A DNA stretch of 64,000 nt from assembly GCF_033807715.1 (NCBI RefSeq), contig NC_084592.1, forward strand, positions 30,437,419 to 30,501,418. The letters run 5' to 3'. Position 1 is the first letter of the stretch. Every line of letters begins with the position of its first letter. The position numbers and the translations under genes were made by a program. The DNA comes from Cololabis saira (Eukaryota; Chordata; Actinopteri; Beloniformes; Belonidae). The notes below the pieces were generated by a model. The model saw only the letters and a list, made by a program, of their open reading frames with translations, ran no database searches and was not told the origin of the DNA. Below are positions 46,553 through 57,866 of the stretch, in pieces.

Positions 46553-48315
46553 CCAAAACAGATCACAGATTAATGAGTGTGGATCAAATGGCAAATCTGG
46601 CAGTTTAAACAGTTAAGTGTCCACAAAGTGAAGACAGCTGAGCTGAATTCACAGTAAATTTATTCATAGCTTAAAGGATTTCTTCCAGCCCAAACAGCTT
46701 TTGCTGATGATCCCACACAGCTGCATCAGTGTTCATGCTGTCACCTGCCCGTCAACCTTGAGGGAGCCAGCTGCTGGCAAGTCCACCAGTGTGGGCATAA
46801 TTGGTTACAGATGCTATGAGATTGAGAACGTGTCTGAGTGTGCATTTGCAAGTGTGAGTTCTCCATGAGTATATTCTCCCTCACATTCCCTTTAGTATAG
46901 ATTTTTGTACCTTCGAAATTCGAGTGAGCTACTTTGAAATTTAAATATGGCTAAAATCAGAATGAAAGCAGTTGTGTGCCCACACATACATTTACTTTAT
47001 AAGACATTTATTCCTTTATTTTAGCACCTGTCCTCAGCAGCCAGATGACATTTTTCAAGCTTACTTTCAGGAGAGTGGGTGTTGCATGCCAGCAGCAATT
47101 ATCTCCAATAACCTCCGAAACAAAATCTGAAACCTTCTGGTTGAATTACTAGTCACAAAAGCTGACTGGCAGTAAACCAAGGCGCACTGAAAATGTGTCA
47201 GTCTTGGTACACTCAGTGGACTGTGTGGCAATAAGTGTTTAATCAAGACAACTCTCTTCCTCCTACTTCCACCAGCTCATCAGTATCACGTCTCATCCTT
47301 GCTGACCACTGGGCTGTTCTGGTTGTTCAATAAGTCTTAAATAATCATCATTGTGTGCTTTCTTGGCAAGATCCTTCATCTACAAAGCAATCATAATGTC
47401 ATATTACATTCTACTTGATTGCACAGCAACACATTTTCTCCTGCTGCGAAAAAGAAAGGCTTGTTTGACAGGAATAGACATAGATTTTTTTGTATAAATC
47501 TGCAAAATGCTGTATTAGTCATAGAGAAGTAAGCAATATGTTGATATTTAAATCAAACCAATCCGCAGGGACTCGCTGCAGTACTGAGCATGCAAAAGAA
47601 GAAAAGAATCAAATCCCAATACCTCAGAAATTCCAGCGATATATCGACAAGCTAATGTTGAACTAAATTCTTTACTCTTATCTTCAATTTCTTCCACTTT
47701 GCTTGACAAGATAATTGGTTTAAGCCGCTCCTGTATCTCATATTCTTGTTGCAGCATATCAGAATAGATAGAGAAGGATTTCTGGGTTCAAAGCAAACAT
47801 ATTTGACCAATCTGGACAATTTTATGAAGCTTTGAGCAGCCTCAGGGAGAAGTTGGAGTAGATGTGGACTAACACAGCTCAGTGGCTCCTGAGCTGTTTA
47901 AACTGTGGGATTTGGTGACATAAGGTTACTAGTAAATGACATGGATTAAACACTGCAAAATCTTTTAATCATCAGGTCTTAGCCAATTATAACAGGGGGT
48001 GAGATGAGCAGCACCTTTTCACTAATTTGCATATTTTTACTAGAATCTGAACAATGTTTAAACTCTGTGACAATGATCTTTTCCTCATTCATTCTTATTT
48101 ATTCAGTAAATAAAGTAATCCCAGTGGTGTCTGTCTGAGTGCATTTATTTTAGACAAAAAGCAAGTTATTAGTGAAATAATATTAGTTGCAAAATGTTTT
48201 AAACCAGCACTATTTAACTTTTCCACCTTAATGTAATATTTCCAGAGTCATTGTGATGGTACATCAACTTCCAACAGGTTTAATGACACCTCTGTCATGG
48301 TCTGAGGGGGTCTTC
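46553..48315. other. Mostly unique sequence; one possible exon
   Basis: AT-rich sequence without recognised repeats. The only open frame of interest is the minus-strand candidate at 47548-47757, listed separately. Confidence 0.45.
47548..47757 (-). other. Possible coding exon, unrecognised
   Basis: The minus-strand frame encodes a charged, low-complexity-free peptide (EYEIQERLKPIILSSKVEE, then IEDKSKEFSSTLACRYIAG ISE). A good donor-like GAG|GTATTG lies after ISE, and a pyrimidine-rich stretch ending in a CAACAAG-type acceptor lies before it, so an exon of about 120-130 bp could be bounded. Unlike other frames nearby it is not repeat-derived. I do not recognise the protein. It could equally be a chance frame, since 210 bp without a stop is common in this window. 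Confidence 0.22.
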
Positions 48316-49447
48316 ACTGGCACTATGTAACTTTGAGGAGCGTGGTAGGAACCCTGCCACACTAAAAAACTACACATTTTTACGGCTTTGACTGCTTTAC
48401 GGCATACGTCACTTCCCCCTCCTTCCTGATTCGTAGTCGAGACGAAAATGGGCGGGGCGTGGAGTGCAGAGCTCAGGAGAAGCTGGTAACCCGTTGCTGT
48501 GTTGTGGCTGCAGCAGCTCCACACAACAGACGTGGGGAAAAGATCGCTAATGGTTTAACTTTTCACCGGTTTCCTGCTTGGAGGAAGAACCACGGAGGCC
48601 AAGTATCTGATATAACAGATTAAAAGAGTGAAAGAGTCGTCGGATCGCTTGGATCGCGGCTGTAACGACCAAACAACCTTCCACACATGATCACAAACAA
48701 ACACGCACACAGACGGGTCGGATGCTGGCCAGCTCTCTGCGGTGAGATTAACCCCAATCTTCAGATAAAACTAGTTTGTTGAGGAAAAAATATTAACTCT
48801 TATTTTTAGCTGCAGAGGAAAAAAATAATCTCACGAGGAAAACAAAAATATTGCTCACGCCTCGGAGCCTCTTCCGCATAATATAGCAGTCAAAAAAAAA
48901 TAAAAAGAAAAGAGAAGTATGAGTGATACAAAACATGTACTATTGTACTATTGTACTAATTTATTGAAACACATGGCGAGTCAAACATTTACCAAAGCAG
49001 CTGCCAAACACTCCTAAACAAGGTAGCCTAAGACGTGGGTTGTGCAGAACTGCGGCAGTAAATCCTTACTAAAGAGTGGAGCTCCGATGAGGAGCTCCAT
49101 TCTTTGATAGGGGATTTCATATGGACCCAACCCGTTAATAATCATTATTTTCTCCATATACCGCTCCCTGGCTTCCTTGTTTAAGGTATCCCGATAAATT
49201 CCAGTTCCTTTACAGCAGTTTAACATCTTTTTTTGCGTTCCATCTGTTCACTTGGTGAAACAGAAAAGTAGTTTTGAAAGTCTCCCGTCTTCATTCGCTA
49301 TCAACACAACTGCAAGCAAGTTTTCCGGCAGTACGCGCTGGTGCTCATGGGAAACGTAGTGTTCTTTCTGGTAAAGCACTACCGCTTTTGTCCAAAAGAT
49401 GCCGCCAAACTCAACAAAACCTGAAAGTTACGTTGTGCTGCTTTAAA
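48316..49447. mobile_element. TIR DNA transposon relic with ORF fragment
   Basis: The left end GGCACTATGTAACTTTGAGG (48319-48338) is matched in reverse complement by AGCACAACGTAACTTTCAGG at 49420-49439, giving imperfect TIRs with the core GTAACTTT. On the minus strand, inside the right end (49014-49226), a frame contains KGTGIYRDTLNKEARERYME and INGLGPYEIP. I associate this with a multicopy teleost transposon protein but cannot name its superfamily. The left part (48420-48680) is CpG-rich with GGGCGGGGCG. The remaining coding sequence is missing, so the copy is non-autonomous. Confidence 0.6.
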
Positions 49448-50015
49448 TGTCCTGTATGATGAATTGTTTTTTTTTTTACAGGATACAGCAGTACTTATCA
49501 TGGTTAAAGAACAAATGCACTAGTTTTTTCCCTTTAAGAAATTAAAAAAAAAAAATTGAGTTATTGATAAAATGACCAAGACATACCAAGACTAGGCAAA
49601 AATACCTCAGAGTGAGGATTTGGATTTGGAGGAAGCTTAAACCCAACAGAAACCCTAAACCACAACCCACAGATACAGTAGAAGCCAGCCAAGCCTTTAA
49701 AGGGCATTCTGGGATTGTGATAAAGCAATTCAATTGTGATTTAGTCTCATTCTCCAAACAAATACACCGTAAAGTAAACAGCCGTTTAGGGTCATCATTG
49801 TTTTATTTTTCATTGCATGTTCCTCTACTGGGGACAGGTCAGGACTGAAGACAGACCAGTCTAGTACTGTCGCGAGCTATCCCTTTGTAATGTGTATAGA
49901 ATGAGGGGAAACATAATGGACATACCTAGAAAAGAATTTTAAAGACAGAATTACATTGTTCTAATAATTTAAAGCACTTTACTCTGTTAGTGCTGCTATC
50001 ACATAAAGGTAAATC
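49448..50015. other. No gene seen
   Basis: Unique AT-rich sequence. Several short frames overlap at 49540-49850 but show no recognisable motif. Confidence 0.45.
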
Positions 50016-50023
50016 AGCTATAG

Positions 50024-50247
50024 CAGGGGTTTTCAATTCCAGTCCTCAGGCCCCCCTGTCCTGCATGTTTGAGATGCCACCCTGCTTCAGCACACCGTGA
50101 TACAAGGAGCTGTGTCATCAACAGAGATGTACAGACCTTGATGACAAGCTAATGAGGACCATTAATTAGAATCATGTGTGTTGATGCAAGGCAACATCTA
50201 AAACATGCAGGGCAGGGAGGCCCGAGGACTGGAATTGAAAACCCCTG
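50024..50247. mobile_element. hAT-type MITE 1
   Basis: 224-bp near-palindromic element. Termini CAGGGGTTTTCAATTCCAG and CTGGAATTGAAAACCCCTG are exact inverted repeats. It is flanked by a perfect 8-bp duplication AGCTATAG (50016-50023 and 50248-50255), the hAT hallmark. It has no coding capacity. Confidence 0.95.
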
Positions 50248-50264
50248 AGCTATAGAGTCTAACC

Positions 50265-50490
50265 CAGTGTTTCTCAACCCTGGTCCTCGAGGCACCCCTG
50301 TCCTGCATGTTTTAGATGCTACCCTGCTTCAGCACACTGTGATAAAAGTACCTGTGTCATCAACAGAGTTGTGCAGACCTTGATAACAAGCTAATTAGGA
50401 CCATTAATTAGAATCAGGTGTGTTGGTGCAGGGAAACATCTAAAACATGCTGGACAGGGGTGCCTCGAGGACCAGGGTTGAGAAACACTG
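50265..50490. mobile_element. hAT-type MITE 2
   Basis: 226-bp relative of MITE 1. Termini CAGTGTTTCTCAACCCTGG and CCAGGGTTGAGAAACACTG. It has a perfect 8-bp duplication GTCTAACC (50257-50264 and 50491-50498). Internal sequence (CACCCTGTCCTGCATGTT-like, CTGTGTCATCAACAGAG, ACCATTAATTAGAATCA) is shared with MITE 1, so the two are subfamilies with different tips. Confidence 0.95.
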
Positions 50491-50498
50491 GTCTAACC

Positions 50499-51145
50499 CT
50501 ATGAGTTGCAGTTGATTCAACCCTAACCTGGCTGTTTGTGAGAAAAAAAAATCAAGTTGACTCACCAGCTGCTCTTTTAATCACCAGCTCTTTTGGACCA
50601 GCTAAACCTTAGTTACTTCAACCTAGTTGGCCAACTCCACTGATCAATGTATGGATGAAGGAGGTGGAAATATGCAATTTTCCAATATTATACAAGTCGG
50701 TCCAACTCATAACTCATAACAACACTATGGAGGCCAAATACACAAAGCCTTTATATTTTTCCTTTGAGGAATACAAATTGTAAACATGTCGATCATTTTC
50801 TCATACATTTATTGAGAAAGACAGTGGCAGTGGATGATCATTAAAATGATTAATCAGGGGCAATGCCCTTTCGTGTGGTGCAGTAATGCATAATGATTAA
50901 GGAGTGTTATAGCACATGTTATTAATGAGGCCAAAACCACCTAGAAACTAGATTTTGATGACTTAAGAATGACTGTGTACATCACATCCAGTGCTACCAG
51001 AGAAGTGCAAATGTTTCTATTACATGTGGCGCTAAACTGGATTATCAACATGTCTGTAAAACCATCTCATGAAAGCGTAAAAAGGTTTTTGCAGTTTTTT
51101 TTTTTTCGAAAAAGAGACATCTTTATTACAGGTTTTTCTCTTAGA
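50499..51145. other. No gene seen
   Basis: Unique-looking sequence. The ORF at 50969-51310 runs into LINE-like sequence and carries no recognised motif. Confidence 0.45.
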
Positions 51146-51149
51146 TATT

Positions 51150-51250
51150 TAGGTTTTGATTCAAGATTCTTTATTGTGTTGTTGATGCCAACGTCCCAGC
51201 ACAACGAAATATATTTCAGCACAGCCCATCCAAAGAGCACAACACTTGGA
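51150..51250 (-). mobile_element. LINE 3' tail fragment
   Basis: GATTCAAGATTCTTTATTG then CACAACGAAATATATTTCAGC resembles the reverse-oriented 3' end of CR1/L2/Rex-like LINEs, comparable with AAGCTTTATTATCATTGTAC ... ACAAAATTTCGTTTGGCAGC at 57869 in this window. It is a short and degenerate fragment. Confidence 0.5.
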
Positions 51251-51556
51251 AAGAGGAAGGGAAAAAAAGCATTTCCCACACTGTGTCCTTTACAGGACAT
51301 GTGTGTGTGAGATGTGTTTGTCTGAGTAAGTAAGTCAGTGAACTCCCCCAGATTAATTTCCTCTGCCATACTCCTTCTGATTCAGTCCCACTGGTGTCAT
51401 AGGGGGAAAGGGAGATGTAGTGGGGGCAGAGCATCTTGTTTGCATAACATCCAGAAGAGATTGGGATAGTCAGTCTTCCAAGGCCGGCAGCTGGGGAGCC
51501 AATTCAGATAACAATTTTTTTGGGACAGTCCGATTCCAGTAATTTCCATTGGCCTT

Positions 51557-52786
51557 TAAAAGGAACCCTGGTTATTAAGACTTGTAGTCCCTAATTAGCC
51601 ACAATTGTTCTCTTATACTAAGATATGTTGTTAGAACCACATAAAATAATCTAATTGCTTCAAAAATATACAATGTTTATCACATATTTTGACCTGCGGG
51701 AGGCGCCATGTTTTACTTGCGCAATGCATTCTGGGGCCGATGACGTAGACCGGTGGCTCTGGGAAGATAAGCCGCGTTAGTTTAACTGGGACAGGTATCT
51801 AAAACATAGATGAGCAGCTCTCTCCCGGCCGTGGAGGCTGACGAGGGAGCCCATAAGACGTCTCGGTTGAGGCAAACTGGATCAAAGTTCTCGTGTGCTG
51901 TGATGCACGGGAGATCTGCAAAAATGATCAAAGTCGTGCGCATCTTACCAGTGCATTAAACTGTATATAATGCAGCGGCGCAGCCAGCCGGAATCCTGTA
52001 CGCACTGTGCATACCCTTTTTTCGAAGGTTTTATTTTTGTTACGTGCTGGGCGAGGCCGGTTGTGGGGGGGGGGGGCTGTGCCCACCCAAAGGCTACGGC
52101 GTAGACGGCGTAGCCGTGGCTCCGCTCTCCGATCTCGCCGGGATGGAGACGCCGGTGGGCAGGATGCACGTTTGCCACCCCCCTAAAACCGGCCTCGGTG
52201 CTGGGTCCACAGTTTGATGACAGACCAGAGGCTGAGGGGACTGGCCCGGGACTTTGACGAAACGGGAGGCGCAGACTTCGCGTCAAATAGGCAAGAACAT
52301 CTTTATTTAATTTAATGACGCCAGATCTGGCTGGGGTTTTTATTGTAGCATCGGCTATCTGCTAGTTGAAACGTGTGGTCGGTTAGTCTATCTGAATTTT
52401 ATGGTGTTTTTATAGTTCATGCTTTATGGTGCTGTACTTTTTTTTTTATTTTTTTTTTTAACTTTTTTGTAGGTGCGCCGTCACCTTAATGTTTTTAGCT
52501 GCATTTTCATCTGTGTTTCTGTTGCGCCGTCACCTGTTTAGCTGTGTGTTCATCTGTTTCTGGGTGTCAAAACAGTGTACGGGGGCTAGCAGGTGCCACG
52601 GTCTGACGTCACTACCCAGAGTGCATTGCGGTGTAAACAACAATGGCGACCTACGAGTTAAATTATATTTTCAAATTTTATAAAAACGAAGACATCAAAA
52701 AGGTTTTTTATATCACATTGTTAGAATTGATACCAACATTTATCTTTTAAGACCTACATGTCTTAATAGCCAGGGTTCCCTTTAAG
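51557..52786. mobile_element. DNA transposon with long TIRs, TTAA-type ends
   Basis: The left terminus AAGGAACCCTGGTTATTAAG ACTTGTAG (51560-51587) is matched by the reverse complement of the right terminus, AGGGAACCCTGGCTATTAAG ACATGTAG (52757-52784). The subterminal GCAATGCATTCTGGG at 51721 also matches GCAATGCACTCTGGG on the other strand at 52613-52627, so the inverted repeats extend well over 100 bp. TTAA is present at both borders (TTTAAA|AGGAACC and GGTTCCC|TTTAAG), which would fit piggyBac or Kolobok target choice. A minus-strand frame at 51945-52286 is proline-rich and unrecognised. I infer a non-autonomous relic. Confidence 0.72.
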
Positions 52787-52893
52787 TCTCTATGGCAGGT
52801 AGTAATACTGTTGGCCCCTGAAGGTTACATTTTGCCCCATAATGGTCCGTATTTCAGAAAAATTCTAGAACTGCCAGTAATCTCTGGTAAATC

Positions 52894-53364
52894 TCATGGC
52901 GACTCCAAACAACTGAATTTGTGGTCAATTTCCGCCAAGCCGAGCTTGCAACTTCTCCAAGCTCTTTTCCATCCCGCCAATGAGTTTGAAAACCGCGATT
53001 CTACGATTCTACGCCTACGATTCTGTTTGAGAATCGCATCCAGTTTGCAACATATTCCATCACACAGGCCAGTCAGCCTTGAAATGGCCAGAATAGTTGC
53101 CAACGTTTTTCAAATTTGTCAATATACCAGGTAACCGCCAACTCCAAAAAGCAAAAATCCTGTTATAAAAAATCCAATTATGTAGACATCTCCAAAATCC
53201 TTGACCGACTGTATGGACAGACACACGACCCTCCACTTCTCCAAGGAGCCCATCGGGTAATGAGCAGCAAACTTCCTGTCAGGGCACGCAGGCTCTTCTC
53301 TGCCCAAATTTCTCGTAGAGAAGATTTGGTCAGTTGCATTGAGAGACCAGCTGATCAGATCCAT
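52894..53364 (-). pseudogene. Broken ORF with one membrane segment, unrecognised
   Basis: On the minus strand an ATG in good context (ACCATGG, 53364) opens an 81-residue frame. A hydrophilic N-terminus (MDLISWSLNATDQIFSTRNL, later PMGSLEKWRVVCL) is followed by a hydrophobic stretch DVYIIGFFITGFLLFGVGG, and the frame stops at 53119. A second frame, 52894-53103, continues as a basic, Trp/Cys-containing stretch (ILKQNRRRRIVESRFSN, WKRAWRSCKLGLAEIDHKF). Together they look like one protein split by a frameshift or stop: a small single-pass membrane segment with a basic C-terminal region. Such proteins occur as multicopy ORFs of fish mobile elements, but I cannot identify this one. It could instead be a degraded host gene. 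Confidence 0.4.
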
Positions 53365-53555
53365 GGTTTGAGAATTTGAAACCTATGCAGAGAGGCTCCA
53401 AAATAGATTAACAAGACAGCACAACACAGGGAGCAGCAGCAAGGCAGATATGGGAAGGAGCGGGAGAAGAAAAGCATCTGCATTCACTGAGAGGAAGAAG
53501 TTTTTTATTATTATGGATTTTCTGCTTGCGCATTGGTGACGTAATACATGACATA

Positions 53556-54751
53556 GGGCCCGATTTACTAAGATCCTAAATAAAGAGTACTAAATTGCGT
53601 GTGCACTGAAAAAGTTTGCACGTGCTGTTGTTGTCTGTTTTGCGGGTGATCAACTAAGATTGCGTGCGCAATTGATAACAGGTGCAAACAGCAGTATTTA
53701 AATGAGGTGTTGCGCGTATTACGGTTTGCGGCGCAAGCTTTGCGCCATGGAGAGTCTGGATTGAAAGCAGGATATAGTCGCAAGCGCAAAATGAAATTTG
53801 ACGAGTTGGAGTTAGAGATATTAGTGGAAGAGGCAAATTGTTGTGCCGTATTCAGCACCCCTGCCGTGAAAAGCACCCCCTCGTATATTCAATGATAAGT
53901 AGACCAAGAAAAAAAACAACACACTGACACTTCAATATATTTATATATACACACTCACACAAACACATACTTGGGAGTTTATATTATATATATATTTACA
54001 AATATTATGGGAGACAACACAGTAAGCAGGCTATTAATTAATGACATCAATAACCATTTACCCGATTTTTGTTATCTGTGACTGTGATTGTGGGAAAGTG
54101 TGACTATTGTGGAATCCATGAGCGCATTTAAACATGAATCATTAACACAAAACTGGACGCTAAACAGAACATGACACGGAATGAGAATATCATTTTTGTC
54201 AGACGAGGGGGTGCTTTTCACAGCAGGGATGCTGAATACGGCACAACACCGGGGTATGACAACTGCTGAACAGGCGCACAATAAGAAACACTTTTTTCTC
54301 CATGAAAACACGTGATTTATTTATTATCACAAATAAAAAAATGAATGTGCCTCCTGTGGCAACCTTTTGCTGAATAATACTTGATTTAAAATTCAAATAA
54401 AATATTTCTCCTTTTGCATGTGGAGATTAGCACCTTCCTTTCGAACGTATTAAATACAGACGCAATCACAAGCCCCGCAAAAACTTTCAGGCTTGGTAAA
54501 TCTCATTGCGCGTGGTAAATGGACCAATTTGCATCTTCCCCTCCCAGTATTTAGCGATTTCTGGTGGGTACGCCCCATATTGATTATTCATCAGGGCAAA
54601 AGTACTAAATGAATTGCGTGTGCTATTTTGCGCATTTGAGAGGCGCAGTCCTCTTTGCACGCTGTTAGTAGATCAGCTGGCACTTTGGTTTGCGGGTGCT
54701 GTCAAGTTTGCACACGTTTTTACACACGCAAACCTTTAGTAAATCAGGCCC
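53556..54751. mobile_element. PIF/Harbinger-type element with Myb-like remnant
   Basis: Termini GGGCCCGATTTACTAA (53556) and TTTAGTAAATCAGGCCC (54735-54751) form TIRs and are flanked by a 3-bp ATA duplication (53553-53555 and 54752-54754). The plus-strand frame at 53707-53895 ends with RKRKMKFDELELEILVEEAN, typical of the N-terminus of the Myb/SANT-like partner protein of Harbinger transposons; the helix-turn-helix continuation is lost. The stretch GTTGTGCCGTATTCAGCA ... CACCCCCTCGT (53841-53884) recurs inverted at 54204-54249, indicating internal rearrangement. There is no DDE transposase, so it is non-autonomous. Confidence 0.82.
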
Positions 54752-54754
54752 ATA

Positions 54755-55204
54755 GTGTCATAGCTCTCTGGCCAGTGGAAAAGCAAACCAGTGCATTGTA
54801 CAAACTGGTTGGATCCAGCTTTAATATCGGCCTAGCACCACCACTACCACTCCTGATTTTGAGTTGATGGAAAAGCCCTAAAAGACTAGGGTTGTAACAA
54901 ATCATTACAATTACTTGTTCACTAGCACTAAATTGCTGTTTTTGCAATGTGTTGCAGGTCTGAAATGCAAAAATGGATATAACAGATGAATGGAAGTGAG
55001 AAAAACACATGATATCCCTTGGCTTACAAAAGTAAGGCTAAATGTATACATCTTTTTTTTTTTCATTTTCCAATTTTTTCTGATATCAAGGTTATACAAA
55101 TGCATAATTATGAAACCAAGATCATTTTGTAAAATAAAAAGGATGTGTTGCTGTTCAATAAAAGCATATGCAATTTTTCAATAACTGACATAAATATACA
55201 AAAT
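54755..55204. other. No gene seen
   Basis: Unique AT-rich sequence with short unsupported frames. Confidence 0.45.
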
Positions 55205-55272
55205 GAACAGTTACATCCAAAGGTATTTGGACAATGACATCGTTTTAATGATATTGCTTTCAAACAGCATCA
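55205..55272 (+). mobile_element. Terminal fragment of a TIR element
   Basis: ACAGTTACATCCAAAGGTAT TTGGACAATGACA resembles the terminus of a fish DNA transposon (consensus from memory: TATCCAAAAGTATTTGGACAGTGACA). No partner end was found. The CATC repeat begins 40 bp inside it. Confidence 0.4.
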
Positions 55273-55363
55273 CATCCATCCATCCATCCATCCATCCATC
55301 CATCCATCCATCCATCCATCCATCCATCCATCCATCCATCCATCCATCCATCCATCCATCCAT
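55273..55363. repeat. (CATC)n microsatellite
   Basis: About 22 units followed by CATTTTCCTCTGCTTATTCG, the end of a common fish repeat that carries CATC tails. Confidence 0.97.
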
Positions 55364-56065
55364 TTTCCTCTGCTTATTCGAGTACAGCATCATGATGGAT
55401 ATGAAATAAGACAACCAGACCGGCTGAACATCAAGATTTCAACGAAAAAATTGACTGTATCTGGCCTATTAACCTCCTTTCAGTCATTTATTCATATACG
55501 TTTGAGCCCCTGAAGATGAAGGTCCTTAAAATGGGGGAAATTATCTATTTGGAAATGCCACATTTTGTAAAATTAAAGATTAAATTCTACAATTTAGTCA
55601 CCTAAATTGTTTTATTTTAAATCCATTGTGGTGATGTATAACGGTTAACAGCTGAATACGTTAGACAACAAGAACCTTATTTTTTATCGTATCTAAATCT
55701 CTGAACACGTGTAAAGTCTATTTGACTAAAGGTCCTTGTATAAGCTTGATAACATTTCATTCATCACTTTAATGAGTTGAAATATTCTCATAAATTGTAT
55801 CTCTCCAGAACACCTGTTGTTTGGCTCTTTTGAAAATATCAAGACCCTAAAGGATTGGTTAGCTAATCAACTTTTGTAATTTAAACTTTAATGTTAGCTT
55901 TTATAAATATGTATGAAGTGATGCTTCACATCCCTGATTAAATCACTGTGCTCAACAGCAGTGCATAGGCCAATGCATAATCTGTTTGCATGCACTTTAG
56001 ACTTCAAGTTGGTATAAACGTTGAATTTGGCAATATACTCTAGTACAGTTAACTTTCAGATTCCT

Positions 56066-56068
<3 letters not shown>
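55364..56068. other. No gene seen
   Basis: AT-rich sequence. GCCCCTGAAGATGAAGGTCC near 55507 may be internal sequence of the transposon ending at 55205, but this is not certain. Confidence 0.4.

Positions 56069-56146
<78 letters not shown>
56069..56146. repeat. (AT)n microsatellite
   Basis: 39 uninterrupted AT units. Confidence 0.98.
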
Positions 56147-56149
<3 letters not shown>

Positions 56150-56329
56150 ATGAGAGTTCTGGTCCTTCTGGAACTGATACCCAAAAGTCATTGCCTCATC
56201 TGTGTTCAAGGGGCACATCTTACTGACTGGTCAGTTCCAATCAACCAGCTACAATGGTCATTGATGATCATGCACAGACAGACAAATTATTTTCTACTTG
56301 AAGTGTATTAATCAGTTTTAGACCCAACC

Positions 56330-56760
56330 TTAATCATTTCATTTTTGGTGGAGCAAGACGCATTGCCAGTACAAAAAGTATGAGCATATCTCGCCAGTGC
56401 TTCCCTTCCTGTTATATTTCACAATGATTTCAAAATCTTATTGATTACCTTCAAAGTGCATTGTCTTGCCTCAACTTGCATCTCAGACTTGTTAACCTGT
56501 GCCCTCCTGACCACTGATATTTACAGATGCCCTTCTAACTATCCCCATCACAGTTCGGGACAAAGGGAGATAGGGTCTTCTCCATTAAAACCCCCCACTT
56601 TGTAGAACTCTGTACCTGCTTAAAGCTTTCTTTTTTCAGAGGATCTTTTTGATATCATCTGATGGATATATTGCATATTCTATAGCTTCTAATTCTGGTT
56701 GCCTTGTCCCCTCTTTTGGGGTGGCAGTTTTTAACTTTTGTTGTGAGGTGTATTTTACAG
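56330..56760 (+). pseudogene. Decayed LINE RT C-terminal region
   Basis: One frame reads HNDFKILLITFKVHCLAST CISDLLTCA, matching the RI-FKILL-TFKALHGLAP-Y-SDLL block near the C-terminus of fish CR1/L2-like reverse transcriptases. About 150 bp on, WNSVP/LF-type traces follow in shifting frames. It is heavily mutated. Confidence 0.6.
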
Positions 56761-57347
56761 AAAATATCTTCTTTTATTGAAGGGAATTCAGCCCAATAAT
56801 TTCTTTGTATCATTTTGTTTATGCCTCTGTTTCAAAAAATGTTGTCGGTTTTTGATTAACACTTGGTGTTAACCCTTTAATGCCTGACACAGAAAATCCT
56901 ATTTTTTATTATATGAAGTGTTAATATTATATATTGAGATTAAAAACACTCCCGATTTTGTCTATAACAGTTTTCAAATAACAATTTTTGTATAATTATG
57001 AAAAATTGAGTAATTTTATGTATTTCTTATACTTATCGGTTCTATTTTATTTTTATTTTGTTCATTGTCTAAAACTTTTTTGTTTGTTTGTTTTTATTTC
57101 ATGGGGTAGTAGAAAAGTCTCCAATATGTTACAACCAACATCACCAGCAGATACAATTATTACAATAGGGGTATACAATCTATGTTGATGATGAAAATAT
57201 TAAAAATAAATAAATAAAATATTCCTTTTGTCTACTGTGTTTTGGCTTTTCTCCAGATGCACACAGACCTCCTCATTCTCTACATCAGTGGTTCTCAACT
57301 GTTCTGGTTTTTGGATCCACCATCACCCCTGAATGACAAGCCGTGAG
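56761..57347. other. No gene seen
   Basis: Very AT-rich with TTTG and AAATA short runs. No motif is recognised. Confidence 0.45.
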
Positions 57348-57506
57348 CCATCCATCCATCCATCCATCCATCCATCCATCCATCCATCCATCCATCCATC
57401 CATCCATCCATCCATCCATCCATCCATCCATCCATCCATCCATCCATCCATCCATCCATCCATCCATCCATCCATCCATCCATCCATCCATCCATCCATC
57501 CATCCA
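57348..57506. repeat. (CATC)n microsatellite
   Basis: About 39 perfect CATC units; the largest pure tetranucleotide run of the right part. It is the reverse-strand equivalent of the TGGA repeat at the window start. Confidence 0.98.
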
Positions 57507-57866
57507 GTACAGGGTCATGGGGGGGGGATACTGTCTAGGCCTCAGGTTGTACAGAAATAACATTGCTTTTGTGCTCAAATTTTAATAAAAAAAAGTGGAA
57601 CAACTGAGAGGTAGTTCCAAAAAGACTCAAAAACAAAGCTTTAGGTGAGCAACCACTCATTGAATATAAAAAAGAGTGTTGTAGTAAAACTATTCAGTCA
57701 CTTAATTAAGCATTAAACAAATGTAACAATCAAAACATTTCGGCTAGTGCCATTCTAAGCAGACTTAGTTGGTTCATTCTGAAATAAAAAAGGGCAACAA
57801 TTAATTTCAGTTCAGTGCATGACCCCTGAGCAATTATTACATTAAGAATAATACGAATAAGAGTAA

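Noticed and set aside
57285..57585. Frames of repeated W-M-D-G and I-H-P-S
   Set aside because: They are translations of the CATC microsatellite; the same applies to 55203-55414.
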